The notes: generated from the letters alone by a model not told the origin. A DNA stretch of 64,000 bases from Caballeronia ptereochthonis (GCF_001545075.1 NZ_FCOB02000029.1:1-64000); one strand, 5' to 3'. Positions 53,826-62,902 are shown, numbered from the stretch's first letter. Numbers and translations: made by a program.

Positions 53826-55046
53826 TTACTTCCAGAGCTTGCAGCGCGACTCCGCCTTCGTGCCGAACGCCTGATCCCCCGGAATCGTCGCGGTGATCTT
53901 GTAGTAGTCCCACGGCTCCTTCGACTCCGACGGCTTCTTCACTTCCATCAGGTACATGTCGTGGATCATCGAGCCATCCTCGCGGATGTAGCCCTTCGCG
54001 TAGAAGTCGTCGATCTTCGCCTTGTGCAACTGCGCCATGACCTTGTCGCTGTCGGTCGTGCCGGCCGCCTGCACCGCCTTCAGGTAGGTCGTCACGGCGG
54101 AGTAGTCGGCGGCCTGGAGGCTCGACGGCATCTTCTTCATCTTGCCGAAGTAGCGCTGCGCCCACTTGCGCGTGTTCTCGTCCTTGTTCCAGTACCAGCT
54201 GTCGGTCGCGACGAGCCCCTGCGTCGTCTCGAGCCCAAGGCTGTGGATATCGTTGATGAAGATGAGCAGCGCGGCGATCTTCATCGACTTCGTGATGCCG
54301 AACTCCTTCGCCGCCTTGATCGAGTTGATCGTGTCGCCGCCCGCATTGGCGAGGCCGAGCACTTGCGCCTTCGAGCCCTGCGCCTGCAGCAGGAACGACG
54401 AGAAGTCCGACGCGGACAGCGGATGGCGCACTTCGCCGAGCACTTGTCCGCCGTTGGCCTTGACGACATCCGACGTGTTCTTTTCCAGCGCCTTGCCGAA
54501 CGCGTAATCGGCAGTCAGGAAGTACCAGGTCTTGCCGCCCTGCTTCGTCACCGCGGAACCGGTGCCTTTCGCGAGCGCCATCGTGTCGTAGGCGTAGTGG
54601 ACCGTGTAGGGCGAGCATTGCTCGTTGGTCAGGTTGTCCGCGCCCGCGCCGATGTTGATGTACGGCACCTTCTTTTCAGCCGCGACTTGCGCGGAGGAAA
54701 GCGCGGTTGCCGAGTTCGTGCCGCCGATGATCACGTTCACGCCGTCGCGGTCGATCCACTCGCGCGCACGCGAGGCCGCGATATCGGCCTTGTTCTGGTG
54801 ATCCGCATAGACGAGCTCGATGGGCTTGCCGTTCACCTTGCCGCCGAAATCCGCGATCGCCATGCGAATGGCTTCGAGGCCGCCCTGGCCGTCGATGTCC
54901 GCGTAGAGGCCCGAGAGGTCGGTGACGAAGCCGATCTTCACGCTGTTGCCGTCGGCGGCGTATGCACTGCTGCTCATTGCCGCCACACTCGCCGCCGCAG
55001 CCGCAAAGCAAAGAGTAGAGAGGCGCGCGAGGGTCTTCTTTTTCAT
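53826..55046 (-). CDS. ABC transporter substrate-binding protein (cluster 2)
   Basis: This 406-residue periplasmic protein has signal peptide MKKKTLARLSTLCFAAAAAS (cleavage about 30, SSAYA/ADG) and the Peripla_BP_6 fold (VKIGFVTDLSGLYADIDGQGG, VIIGGTNSATALSSAQVAAEKKVPYINIGAG). It belongs to a different subgroup from the cluster 1 proteins. It has Trp/Tyr-rich segments (DSWYWNKDENTRKW) and two cysteines (C144 region, C402 region). GGAGACTGGA precedes ATG 55046. Neighbouring GMC oxidoreductase and mmsA genes suggest, without proof, a catabolic substrate. Confidence 0.9.
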   Translation of the reverse strand: MKKKTLARLSTLCFAAAAASVAAMSSSAYAADGNSVKIGFVTDLSGLYADIDGQGGLEAIRMAIADFGGKVNGKPIELVYADHQNKADIAASRAREWIDRDGVNVIIGGTNSATALSSAQVAAEKKVPYINIGAGADNLTNEQCSPYTVHYAYDTMALAKGTGSAVTKQGGKTWYFLTADYAFGKALEKNTSDVVKANGGQVLGEVRHPLSASDFSSFLLQAQGSKAQVLGLANAGGDTINSIKAAKEFGITKSMKIAALLIFINDIHSLGLETTQGLVATDSWYWNKDENTRKWAQRYFGKMKKMPSSLQAADYSAVTTYLKAVQAAGTTDSDKVMAQLHKAKIDDFYAKGYIREDGSMIHDMYLMEVKKPSESKEPWDYYKITATIPGDQAFGTKAESRCKLWK

Positions 55047-55141
55047 TCCAGTCTCCATGAGTTTTTGATTGTTGCGGTGCTACTGGTGGTGCCCTGATGA
55101 TGTGCTGCGCTAGAAATGAACCAATGAGCGAATGCGATCGA

Positions 55142-55903
55142 TTACACCCCGAGCAATTCGTGCAGCACCGGCATCTTCGCCTCGAGTTCCCCCGCGCCGA
55201 AATGCTCGACGATGTTTCCGTGCTCCATCACGTAAAAGCGGTCCGCGAGCGGCGCCGCGAAACGAAAATTCTGTTCGACCATGACGATCGTGTAGCCGCG
55301 CGACTTCAGCATGAGAATCATGCGCGCGAGCGTCTGCACGATGACCGGCGCGAGCCCTTCCGAGATTTCATCGAGCAGAAGCAGATTCGCGCCCGTGCGC
55401 AGAATGCGCGCGACGGCCAGCATCTGCTGCTCGCCGCCCGAAAGACGCGTGCCCTGGCTGGCGCGGCGCTCCTTCAGGTTCGGGAACATCGAGTAGAGCT
55501 CGTCGAGCGACATCGCCTCCTTCGGATTGCCGATCAGCGGCGGCAAAAGCAGGTTTTCCTCGCAGGACAAGCTCGAAAAAATGCCGCGCTCCTCCGGACA
55601 ATAGCCGATCCCGTAATGCGCGATCTTGTGTGTGGGCAAGCCGATGGTTTCGTGTCCGCCCACGCGGATCGAGCCCGTGCGCCGCCCGGTCAGACCCATG
55701 ATGGCTCTGAGCGTGGTCGTACGGCCCGCGCCGTTGCGCCCGAGCAGCGTGACCACTTCGCCACGATTCACCCTGAGGTCCACGCCATGCAGAATGTGCG
55801 ATTCCCCGTACCACGCCTGCAGGCCCGAAATTTCCAGCGCGGGCGTATTGCCCGCCCCGCCGTTCGCGTTCAGCGAGCGGCGTTCCTCCACGATCGTACT
55901 CAT
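55142..55903 (-). CDS. livF: ABC transporter ATPase LivF (cluster 2), Walker A Lys replaced by Arg
   Basis: This 253-residue LivF-type ATPase has signature LSGGEQQMLAVARIL and Walker B LLLLDEISEGL. The Walker A reads GRNGAGRTTT: the nucleotide-binding Lys is Arg (CGT codon). Everything else looks intact, including the LivF tail. It overlaps livG by 4 bp. Either the partner LivG carries most of the ATPase activity, or Arg substitutes in this subgroup. Confidence 0.92.
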   Translation of the reverse strand: MSTIVEERRSLNANGGAGNTPALEISGLQAWYGESHILHGVDLRVNRGEVVTLLGRNGAGRTTTLRAIMGLTGRRTGSIRVGGHETIGLPTHKIAHYGIGYCPEERGIFSSLSCEENLLLPPLIGNPKEAMSLDELYSMFPNLKERRASQGTRLSGGEQQMLAVARILRTGANLLLLDEISEGLAPVIVQTLARMILMLKSRGYTIVMVEQNFRFAAPLADRFYVMEHGNIVEHFGAGELEAKMPVLHELLGV

Positions 55904-56679
55904 GCATGCGCTCCGGTGAGCGCCGCATCGGCGCTGCCCATGTAGGCTTCCATCACGAGCGGATTCTTCGACACTTCCGCGTAGCTGCCTTCGGCGAGCA
56001 CTTCGCCACGCTGAAGCACGGTGATGGTGTCGGAGATGCCCGCGATCACGTTCATGTTGTGCTCGACCATCAGGATGGTGCGGCCCGCCGACACTTTCTT
56101 GATCAGCGCGGTGACGCGATCGACGTCTTCGTGGCCCATGCCTTGCGTCGGTTCGTCGAGGAGCATGAGCTCGGGCTCCATCGAGAGCGTCGTGGCGATC
56201 TCGAGCGCGCGCTTGCGGCCGTAGGAGAGTTCGACCGTTTTCGTATCCGCGAAATCGGTAAGACCGACTTGCGTGAGCAGATCCATCGCGCGATCGTTGA
56301 GTTGTTCGAGCGAACGTTCGCTGCGCCAGAAATGAAACGATGTGCCCAGTTGCCGCTGCAGGCCGATACGGACATTCTGCAGCACCGTCAAATGCGGAAA
56401 CACGGCGGAAATCTGGAACGAGCGGATGATGCCACGCCGCGCGATGTGCGCCGGGCGCTCGCGTGTGATGTCAGTGCCGTTGAAAACGATCTTACCCGCA
56501 GTGGGCTCGAGAAACTTGGTGAGCAGATTGAAGCAGGTAGTCTTGCCTGCGCCGTTCGGTCCGATCAGCGCATGGATCGAGCCGCGGCGAACGCGCAGGT
56601 TCACGCCATTCACGGCCGTGAAGCCTTTGAATTCCTTCGTGAGCCCTCGCGTTTCCAGAATGGTGTCGCCGAGAATCAT
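55900..56679 (-). CDS. livG: ABC transporter ATPase LivG (cluster 2)
   Basis: This 259-residue LivG-type ATPase has normal Walker A GPNGAGKTTC, signature LSYGRKRALEIATTL and Walker B LMLLDEPTQGMGHED. ATG 56679 is preceded by GGAAGGGGAC, so upstream in-frame ATGs at 56691 and 56712 are less likely. It is the first gene of the cluster livG-livF-SBP-livH-livM. Confidence 0.92.
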   Translation of the reverse strand: MILGDTILETRGLTKEFKGFTAVNGVNLRVRRGSIHALIGPNGAGKTTCFNLLTKFLEPTAGKIVFNGTDITRERPAHIARRGIIRSFQISAVFPHLTVLQNVRIGLQRQLGTSFHFWRSERSLEQLNDRAMDLLTQVGLTDFADTKTVELSYGRKRALEIATTLSMEPELMLLDEPTQGMGHEDVDRVTALIKKVSAGRTILMVEHNMNVIAGISDTITVLQRGEVLAEGSYAEVSKNPLVMEAYMGSADAALTGAHA

Positions 56680-57051
56680 GTCCCCTTCCATGCGAAGTGA
56701 GGCGCTGGGCAAACCGGTTTCGCCTGCGCCTTATTTTTTTCTATCCGCGCGCACCGAACGTTGTCTCCATTCCGGTACTGCTTCGCTTCGTACACCGCTG
56801 TTGCGGCCGCACAAAGTGTGCACGAGGTATGCCGAGCATCACTTGATTCGGGGCCATTGTCGCGCCAATGATGCAGCGCAATCATTGGGATTTGCACTAA
56901 CTAACGAATTGCTTGGAAGCTCGGCGCATGCACGCAATAGGGGCATGGTCAGTGCTTATTCCGTGCGCATATAAGCATTGCCTTATGCGATGCCATGGCC
57001 GTGCCATACCTGCGCCATCTCAACATGTGAGGCATGCACGTCATCGATCTG
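56680..57051. other. Intergenic: GMC oxidoreductase end and liv cluster 2 start
   Basis: 372 bp holding the promoter of liv cluster 2 (leftward) and the 3' end of the GMC gene. It is moderately AT-rich. I do not see a clear terminator or promoter pair. No gene is recognised. Confidence 0.4.
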
Positions 57052-58728
57052 TCACGCAAGCGCCGTCGCGATCACTTCCTGTGCTTCGATGCCGCGCCGG
57101 TCCTCGCGGATCATCTCGCTCGCGCGCTCCGCGATCATCAGCGTCGGCGAATTCGTGTTGCCCGATGTGATGGTCGGCATCACCGATGCATCGACCACGC
57201 GCAAACCCCGCACGCCGATCACGCGCAGGCGGCTGTCGACGACCGCGCCCGGATCGTTGTCCGTGCCCATGCGGCACGTGCCGACCGGATGGAAGATCGT
57301 CGTGCCGACATTGCCCGCGGCCTCGACCAGCTCTTCCTGCGTCTGGTACCGAATGCCCGGAAGAATCTCCTCGGGCGCATAGGGCGCCATCGCGGGCGCG
57401 CTGACGATGCGCCGCGTGAGACGCAGCGCGTTCGCCGCGACTTCGCGGTCGCGGTCCGTCGACAGATAATTTGGCGCGATCAGCGGCGCCGCATGCGCAT
57501 CCGGCGATTCGATATGCACGCTGCCGCGCGAGGTCGGCCGCAGGTTGCACACGGAAGCGGTGAATGCATTGAACGGATGCAGCGGCTCGCCGAAGCGTTC
57601 GAGCGACAAGGGCTGGACATGGTATTCGACATCGGGCCGCTTGATGGATGCATCGTCGGGATCGGACCTGGCGAACGCGCCGAGCTGCGACGGCGCCATC
57701 GACATCGGGCCGCTTCTCGTCAACGCGTACTGCATGCCGATGAAAAGTTTGCCCCACCAATGCGCCGACAAGGTGTTGAGCGTGCGCACGCCATTGACCT
57801 TGTAGGCCATTCGCAATTGCAAGTGGTCCTGCAGATTTTCGCCGACGCCGCGCAGGCTCTTCACGACATCGATGCCCAGACGTTGCAGACGCGCGCCATT
57901 GCCGATGCCCGACAGCTCGAGAATCTGCGGCGAATTCACCGCGCCCGCGCTGAGAATGACTTCGCAATGCGCGCGGGCAACGTAGTCGATATCGCCGCCG
58001 CGATATTCGACGCCGACGCAGCGCACGCCTTCGAAGACGAGCCGTTGCGTATGCGCGCCGGTGATCGTCGTGAGATTGGGACGTTTCATCGCTTCGCGCA
58101 AAAAGGCCTTCGCCGCGTTCCAGCGGATGCCGCCGCGCTGGTTCACTTCGAAGTAACCGACGCCCGTGTTGTCGCCGCGATTGAAGTCGCTGGTGGCGGG
58201 AATGCCGCTTTGCTGCGCGGCTTGCGCGAAGGTTTCGAGAATCTTCCACTTCAGGCGCTGCTTCTCGACGCGCCATTCGCCGCCCGAGCCATGCCATTGA
58301 TTCCCGCCGCCGTGATGATCCTCGCTGCGCATGAAGATGGGCAGCACCGAATCCCACGACCAGTTCGGATCGCCGCTGATGTGCGCCCAGTCGTCGTAGT
58401 CTTCGCGCTGGCCGCGCATGTAGATCATGCCGTTGATCGACGAGCATCCGCCGAGCACGCGCCCGCGCGGATATGCCAGCGTGCGTCCGTTGAGGCCCGG
58501 TTCCGCCTGCGTCTTGTAGAGCCAGTCCGTGCGCGGATTGCCGATGCAGTACAGATAGCCGACCGGAATATGAATCCAGTGATAGTCGTCCTTGCCGCCC
58601 GCTTCGAGCAGCAGCACGTTCACGTTCGGATCTTCGGTGAGGCGATTGGCGAGCACGCATCCGGCCGTACCCGCGCCGATGATGATGTAGTCGAATTCGC
58701 CTTCGAGCTTTCGTGTGTTCTGTTTCAT
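57052..58728 (-). CDS. GMC-family FAD oxidoreductase (choline/alcohol dehydrogenase-like)
   Basis: This 558-residue flavoprotein has the FAD motif IIIGAGTAGCVLANRL (about 16-31), signature 1 PRGRVLGGCSSINGMIYMRG (about 85-104) and signature 2 GAVNSPQILELSGIG (about 262-276). The catalytic His is in FHPVGTCRMG (near 495), with Asn in ITSGNTNSP. Relatives oxidise choline, polyethylene glycol or other alcohols to aldehydes. AAGGAG precedes ATG 58728. It lies 51 bp after mmsA, so alcohol oxidation and aldehyde dehydrogenation are probably coupled, although the substrate is unknown. Confidence 0.93.
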   Translation of the reverse strand: MKQNTRKLEGEFDYIIIGAGTAGCVLANRLTEDPNVNVLLLEAGGKDDYHWIHIPVGYLYCIGNPRTDWLYKTQAEPGLNGRTLAYPRGRVLGGCSSINGMIYMRGQREDYDDWAHISGDPNWSWDSVLPIFMRSEDHHGGGNQWHGSGGEWRVEKQRLKWKILETFAQAAQQSGIPATSDFNRGDNTGVGYFEVNQRGGIRWNAAKAFLREAMKRPNLTTITGAHTQRLVFEGVRCVGVEYRGGDIDYVARAHCEVILSAGAVNSPQILELSGIGNGARLQRLGIDVVKSLRGVGENLQDHLQLRMAYKVNGVRTLNTLSAHWWGKLFIGMQYALTRSGPMSMAPSQLGAFARSDPDDASIKRPDVEYHVQPLSLERFGEPLHPFNAFTASVCNLRPTSRGSVHIESPDAHAAPLIAPNYLSTDRDREVAANALRLTRRIVSAPAMAPYAPEEILPGIRYQTQEELVEAAGNVGTTIFHPVGTCRMGTDNDPGAVVDSRLRVIGVRGLRVVDASVMPTITSGNTNSPTLMIAERASEMIREDRRGIEAQEVIATALA

Positions 58729-58779
58729 CGATGTCTCCTTGCCGTCTTTTGCGGCTCGCCTCACACGGTGATGCTTCGC

Positions 58780-60303
58780 TTACTTCGCCACCGGCATCGT
58801 GAACTCGGCGCCCTTGGCGATGCTGTCGGGCCAGCGCTGCATCACGCTCTTGTAGCGCGTATAGAAGCGCACGCCTTCCTCGCCGTATGCATGGTGATCG
58901 CCGAACAGCGAACGCTTCCAGCCGCCGAACGAATGCCACGCCATCGGCACCGGGATCGGCACGTTGATGCCGACCATGCCCACCCTGATCTGCCGCGAGA
59001 ACGCGCGCGCGACGCCGCCATCGGTCGTGTAGCACGACACGCCGTTCGCGAACTCATGCTTGTTGATGAGCTCGACCGCGCTCGCGAAATCCGGCACGCG
59101 CACCACCGAAAGCACTGGACCGAAGATCTCTTCCTTGTAGATGGTGCTGTCCGTCTTCACGTTGTCGAACAGCGTGCCGCCGAGGAAGAAGCCGTTCTCG
59201 TGGCCTTCGACCTCGTGCCCGCGCCCATCGACGACGAGCGTCGCGCCCGACTTCACGCCCGCTTCGATATAGCCTTCCACCTTCGCGCGATGCGCGGCGG
59301 TCACGAGCGGACCCATTTCGGCGTCGCTTTCCATGCCGTTCTTGATGACGAGCGATTTCACGCGCGGCGTGAGGCGCTCGATCAGTTCATCGGCGATATG
59401 GCCCACCGCGACCGCAACGGAGATCGCCATGCAGCGCTCGCCTGCCGAACCATAAGCTGCGCCGACAAGCGCATCGACGGCCTGATCGAGATCCGCATCG
59501 GGCATCACGACGAGGTGGTTCTTCGCACCGCCCAGCGCCTGCACGCGCTTGCCGTGCTTCGTGCCTTCCGTGTAGATGTATTCGGCGATCGGCGTCGAGC
59601 CGACGAACGAAAGCGCCTCGACATCCTTGTGCGCGAGCAGCGCATCGACGGCGGTCTTGTCGCCATGAACGACGTTGAACACGCCATCGGGCAAGCCGGC
59701 TTCCTTCAACAGTTCGGCGAGGCGAATCGATGCCGAAGGATCGCGCTCCGACGGCTTCAACACGAACGTATTGCCCGTCGCGATGGCGATGGGGAACATC
59801 CAGCACGGCACCATCATCGGGAAATTGAACGGCGTGATGCCCGCGACCACGCCGAGCGGCTGGCGCAGATTCCAGTTGTCGATGCCGCCGCCGATCTGAT
59901 CGGTGAAATCCGTCTTCAGCAGGTTGGGAATGCCGCAAGCGAACTCGACGATCTCGATGCCGCGCATCACTTCGCCTTTGGCGTCGCTGAACACCTTGCC
60001 GTGCTCGCGCGTGATGATTTCGGCGAGTTCGTCGTGATGCTCGTCGAGCAGTTGCTTGAACTTGAAGAGCACGCGAGCGCGCTTGATCGGCGCCGTCTCG
60101 CTCCATTCGGGGAACGCAGCTTTGGCGGCGGCCACGGCGGCGTCGACTTCCGGTGCGCCCGCGAGCGGCACGCGCGTGGAGACGGCGCCGGTCGCCGGAT
60201 TGAAGACATCGCCGAAGCGCTCGCTCCTGCCTTCGACGCGCTTGCCGCCGATGTAATGCGTCAACGCGGCGACGCGCGCCTCGCTCCGGTGTGTCTCGCC
60301 CAT
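58780..60303 (-). CDS. mmsA: CoA-acylating methylmalonate-semialdehyde dehydrogenase
   Basis: This 507-residue aldehyde dehydrogenase has the MmsA subgroup features. These are THYIGGKRVEGRSERFGDVFNPATG at the start, FNFPMMVPCWMFPIAIA (Asn near 155), GSTPIAEYIYTEGTKHGKRVQALGGAKNH and catalytic Cys in GSAGERCMA (near 290). It converts methylmalonate or malonate semialdehyde to propionyl-CoA or acetyl-CoA, as in valine, beta-alanine or inositol catabolism. It is divergent from a LysR gene and first in a two-gene unit with the GMC oxidoreductase. Confidence 0.93.
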   Translation of the reverse strand: MGETHRSEARVAALTHYIGGKRVEGRSERFGDVFNPATGAVSTRVPLAGAPEVDAAVAAAKAAFPEWSETAPIKRARVLFKFKQLLDEHHDELAEIITREHGKVFSDAKGEVMRGIEIVEFACGIPNLLKTDFTDQIGGGIDNWNLRQPLGVVAGITPFNFPMMVPCWMFPIAIATGNTFVLKPSERDPSASIRLAELLKEAGLPDGVFNVVHGDKTAVDALLAHKDVEALSFVGSTPIAEYIYTEGTKHGKRVQALGGAKNHLVVMPDADLDQAVDALVGAAYGSAGERCMAISVAVAVGHIADELIERLTPRVKSLVIKNGMESDAEMGPLVTAAHRAKVEGYIEAGVKSGATLVVDGRGHEVEGHENGFFLGGTLFDNVKTDSTIYKEEIFGPVLSVVRVPDFASAVELINKHEFANGVSCYTTDGGVARAFSRQIRVGMVGINVPIPVPMAWHSFGGWKRSLFGDHHAYGEEGVRFYTRYKSVMQRWPDSIAKGAEFTMPVAK

Positions 60304-60366
60304 GATGTCTCTCTTTTATGTGAATAACCGGAGGGTAATGCCGTATGCGCTCCGGAATCCAATGAG

Positions 60367-60402
60367 ATATGTTCAACTGCGATATAAGTCGCGTTAATAT
60401 CG
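60367..60402. promoter_or_regulatory. Phased LysR-type operator boxes
   Basis: ATAT occurs at 60367, 60382 and 60397, spaced exactly 15 bp, giving two overlapping ATAT-N11-ATAT boxes. The second extends to CGATAT-N11-ATATCG (60380-60402). This is the T-N11-A pattern of LysR-type regulators. The boxes end 4 bp before the lysR start codon, between lysR and mmsA. Confidence 0.75.
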
Positions 60403-60406
60403 GCCG

Positions 60407-61309
60407 ATGGACTACACCCTGCTGCGCGCCTTTCTCACCGTCGCACGCGAAGGCAACCTGACGCGCGCCGCGGCGCAGTTGCATCTCACGCAGCCGGCGG
60501 TCAGCCTGCAGATCAAGAACCTGCAGGAGATGCTGGGCGTCGTGCTGTTCTCGCGCACCTCGCACGGCCTGCTTCTGACGCGCGACGGCGAGGCGCTGCT
60601 GCCGCACGCCGAGCGCGCGCTCGCCGCCGCCGCCGACGTCCAGCGCGCCGCTGCCGCGCTGCGTCACGAGGTGAGCGGCACGCTGCGCATCGGCACGATT
60701 CTCGATCCCGGATTTCTGCGTCTCGGCGGCTTTCTGCGGCAGCTGGTGGAGACGCATCCGCGCATCGAGACATCGCTGCGGCACGGCATGTCCGGCTGGG
60801 TGCTCGAGCGCGTGCGGACACGCGATCTGGATGTCGGCTATTACATTGGTGACCCGTCCGCCGACGGCACGCGCGACGGCGAACGCTTCCATGTCGTCCG
60901 TCTCACGCCGTTCATCTATCGCGTGCTCGCGCCGGCGGGCTGGCACAACCGCGTGAACAAGGGCAAGCGCAGCTGGGTGGCGCTCGCGAAGCTGCCGTGG
61001 ATCTGGACGCCGCCCGAGTCCGCGCACAACCGGCTGTTGTCGCGGATCTTCCGCGAGGCGGGCGCGATGCCGGTGATCGTCGCGGAAGTGGATCAGGAGC
61101 CTTCGATGCTCGATCTCGTCAAATCGGGCGTCGGTCTCTCGCTCGCGCGGGATTCGATCGCGATCGGCGAGGCGCATGCCCATGCGCTGACGATCGTCGA
61201 AGACGTCACCGTGCCGACTCAGCTCTCGTTCGTCGCCCTCGCGGAGCGCCGCGAGGAACCGGCGATCGCGGCAGCCCTGCGGCTGATCGACGCGCAGTGG
61301 GCCGTTTGA
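60407..61309 (+). CDS. LysR-type transcriptional regulator
   Basis: This 300-residue regulator has the N-terminal winged HTH (about 1-60, FLTVAREGNLTRAAAQLHLTQPAVSLQIKNL) and the C-terminal LysR_substrate domain (about 88-290). The position next to mmsA, reading away from it, with paired T-N11-A boxes between them, indicates control of mmsA and the GMC gene plus autoregulation. The inducer is unknown. The HTH and domain lengths are normal. Confidence 0.94.
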   Translation: MDYTLLRAFLTVAREGNLTRAAAQLHLTQPAVSLQIKNLQEMLGVVLFSRTSHGLLLTRDGEALLPHAERALAAAADVQRAAAALRHEVSGTLRIGTILDPGFLRLGGFLRQLVETHPRIETSLRHGMSGWVLERVRTRDLDVGYYIGDPSADGTRDGERFHVVRLTPFIYRVLAPAGWHNRVNKGKRSWVALAKLPWIWTPPESAHNRLLSRIFREAGAMPVIVAEVDQEPSMLDLVKSGVGLSLARDSIAIGEAHAHALTIVEDVTVPTQLSFVALAERREEPAIAAALRLIDAQWAV

Positions 61310-61424
61310 AAACCGTCCAAGTGGAAATCCCGAGGCGGCGCGCGTGGGCATTCAAGCGCGCTTCATCGAATGTTTGCTAGTCTGAGCCCTCGCTCATCCA
61401 TCCAACCGTGTTCGAGGATTCTTC

Positions 61425-61961
61425 ATGGCACGCAACATCGAAATCAAGGCCCGCGCGCACCAATTCGAGCAATTGCGCGAACGCGCGGCCGCGCTCGCCA
61501 CCGACGCGCCGCTGGTGTTTCGCCAGCAAGATTTCTTCTACGACGTGCCGACCGGCCGCCTCAAGCTGCGCCAGTTCGACGACGGCACGCCCTCCGAGCT
61601 GATCTTCTACCAGCGCGACGACCGCGACGGTCCGAAGGTTTCCTACTACTCGCGCAGCCCGGTGACGAACCCTGAAGCGATGCACGCGTTGCTCGCCCAG
61701 GCGCTGACGACGCGCGGCATCGTCTCGAAGGAGCGGCATGTGTATCTCGTCGGGCGCACGCGCATTCATCTCGACCGCGTCGACGGCCTGGGCGATTTCA
61801 TCGAACTGGAAGTGGTGCTCGGCCAGGACGACGACGAAGCCGGCGGCGAGCGGGAAGCGCACGACATGTTCGCGCGCCTGGGCGTCGGCGAAGCGGATCT
61901 GGTGCCGCTCGCCTATGTGGATCTGCTGAACCCGGCTCAGGAAGCGTCGCCGGCGAGGTGA
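61425..61961 (+). CDS. CYTH-domain protein (class IV adenylate cyclase / triphosphatase type)
   Basis: This 178-residue protein of the triphosphate tunnel family starts MARNIEIKARAHQFEQLRER. The usual E-x-E-x-K reads N-I-E-I-K, a variant I recall for the CyaB-like subgroup. Later acidic/basic strands (LKLRQF, ELIFYQRDDRDGPKVSYYSR, LVGRTRIHLDRVDGLGDFIELEVVL) form the tunnel. Substrates in this superfamily include ATP, thiamine triphosphate and tripolyphosphate; which applies here is unknown. GAGGA precedes the ATG. Its last 25 bp overlap the convergent Lrp-family gene. Confidence 0.87.
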   Translation: MARNIEIKARAHQFEQLRERAAALATDAPLVFRQQDFFYDVPTGRLKLRQFDDGTPSELIFYQRDDRDGPKVSYYSRSPVTNPEAMHALLAQALTTRGIVSKERHVYLVGRTRIHLDRVDGLGDFIELEVVLGQDDDEAGGEREAHDMFARLGVGEADLVPLAYVDLLNPAQEASPAR

Positions 61962-62422
61962 GTGAGCGGCAGCGGACCGTTGCGCTTGAACGTCGTGAGC
62001 ACGATGTTCGAGCGCACACTGTCGACGCCCGGCACGCGCATCAGCTTCTTCATGACGAAGCCTGAAAGCGCATTCAGATCCGGCGCGACGATGCGCAGCA
62101 GATAATCGGCGTCGCCGACCGTCGCGTGACATTCGAGCACTTCGGGCAGCATCTCGATCTGCTGCTGAAACTGCTCGATGATCGAATCGCCGTGATGCTT
62201 GAGCTTCAGGCTCGTGAACGCCGTTACGCCCAGACCCAGCTTTTCGGGCCGCAAGACCACCCGATACCCTTCGATCACGCCCGCCGCTTCGAGCCTCTGC
62301 AGACGCCGGCCGATCTGCGACGGCGAGAGCGGCACTTGCTCGCCCAATTGCTGATGCGTGGCGCGGCCGAAGCGCTGGAGCACGTCGAGCAGGGCGAGGT
62401 CGAAATGGTCGAGATCGAGCAT
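61937..62422 (-). CDS. Lrp/AsnC-family transcriptional regulator
   Basis: This 161-residue regulator has the N-terminal HTH (about 1-60, QLGEQVPLSPSQIGRRLQRLEAAGVI) and the C-terminal RAM ligand-binding domain (about 68-140, VTAFTSLKLKHHG, ECHATVGDADYLLRIVAPD). It probably responds to an amino acid. It has a C-terminal tail of about 10 residues that overlaps the convergent CYTH gene. Confidence 0.93.
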   Translation of the reverse strand: MLDLDHFDLALLDVLQRFGRATHQQLGEQVPLSPSQIGRRLQRLEAAGVIEGYRVVLRPEKLGLGVTAFTSLKLKHHGDSIIEQFQQQIEMLPEVLECHATVGDADYLLRIVAPDLNALSGFVMKKLMRVPGVDSVRSNIVLTTFKRNGPLPLTHLAGDAS

Positions 62423-62671
62423 GAGGCGGATACGCGCGGAAACGATGGCAAATGCGACTTTATCGCATTGCCGCGCGCCTGCTCACATACCCCTTGCGGG
62501 AAAGTGCCGTTTCGCGCGCACCTGAACGAATCCTTACTACGGAAAACAAGGTAACGTGCGTGTTACGAACGATGACAGTGCCGAAAGCCGCAAATCACGC
62601 GCAATCGCGCGAAATCCTGGTATCCGGAAGCATTTGTACAGCAAAAAGAAAGAAAACAGGCCTTTCAACTT
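62423..62671. other. Intergenic: Lrp-family gene start and DUF3717 gene end
   Basis: About 250 bp, AT-richer than flanking genes, which should carry the promoter of the Lrp-family gene. No terminator or other element stands out. Confidence 0.35.
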
Positions 62672-62902
62672 TCAGTCTTGAATGCCATTCTTGAAGCGAT
62701 CGTAAGCTTTCCAGGCGGCGAGCGCCTCGTCGTCCAGCTCCTCGGGTGGCAGGCTGGACTGACGCTGTACAATCAGCAGCGCATAGGGCCTGGACAGCGC
62801 GCTCGCCTCCTTGCAGAGGGTGAGTTCGTCGCCGCTAGACGGGGAGCGGCCGCGCCAGTAGTTGATCGCGGCTTCGAGTTCGTTGATCGAGATGACAGCC
62901 AT
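62672..62902 (-). CDS. DUF3717-family small protein
   Basis: This 76-residue protein begins MAVISINELEAAINYWRGRSP and continues LCKEASALSRPYALLIVQR, then a Leu/Ala/Glu-rich helix. This matches the Burkholderia-family DUF3717 pattern I recall (ISINELEAAINYWRxRxPS, LxxEASxLxxPYA). It is cytosolic with no membrane segment. The function is unknown. The frame is open further upstream but the family start is this Met. Confidence 0.8.
   Translation of the reverse strand: MAVISINELEAAINYWRGRSPSSGDELTLCKEASALSRPYALLIVQRQSSLPPEELDDEALAAWKAYDRFKNGIQD

Noticed and set aside
57034..60327. A 1097-codon open frame antisense to the GMC oxidoreductase and mmsA
   Set aside because: Arg/His/Ala-rich shadow frame spanning two well-supported genes. 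No ribosome site or domain.
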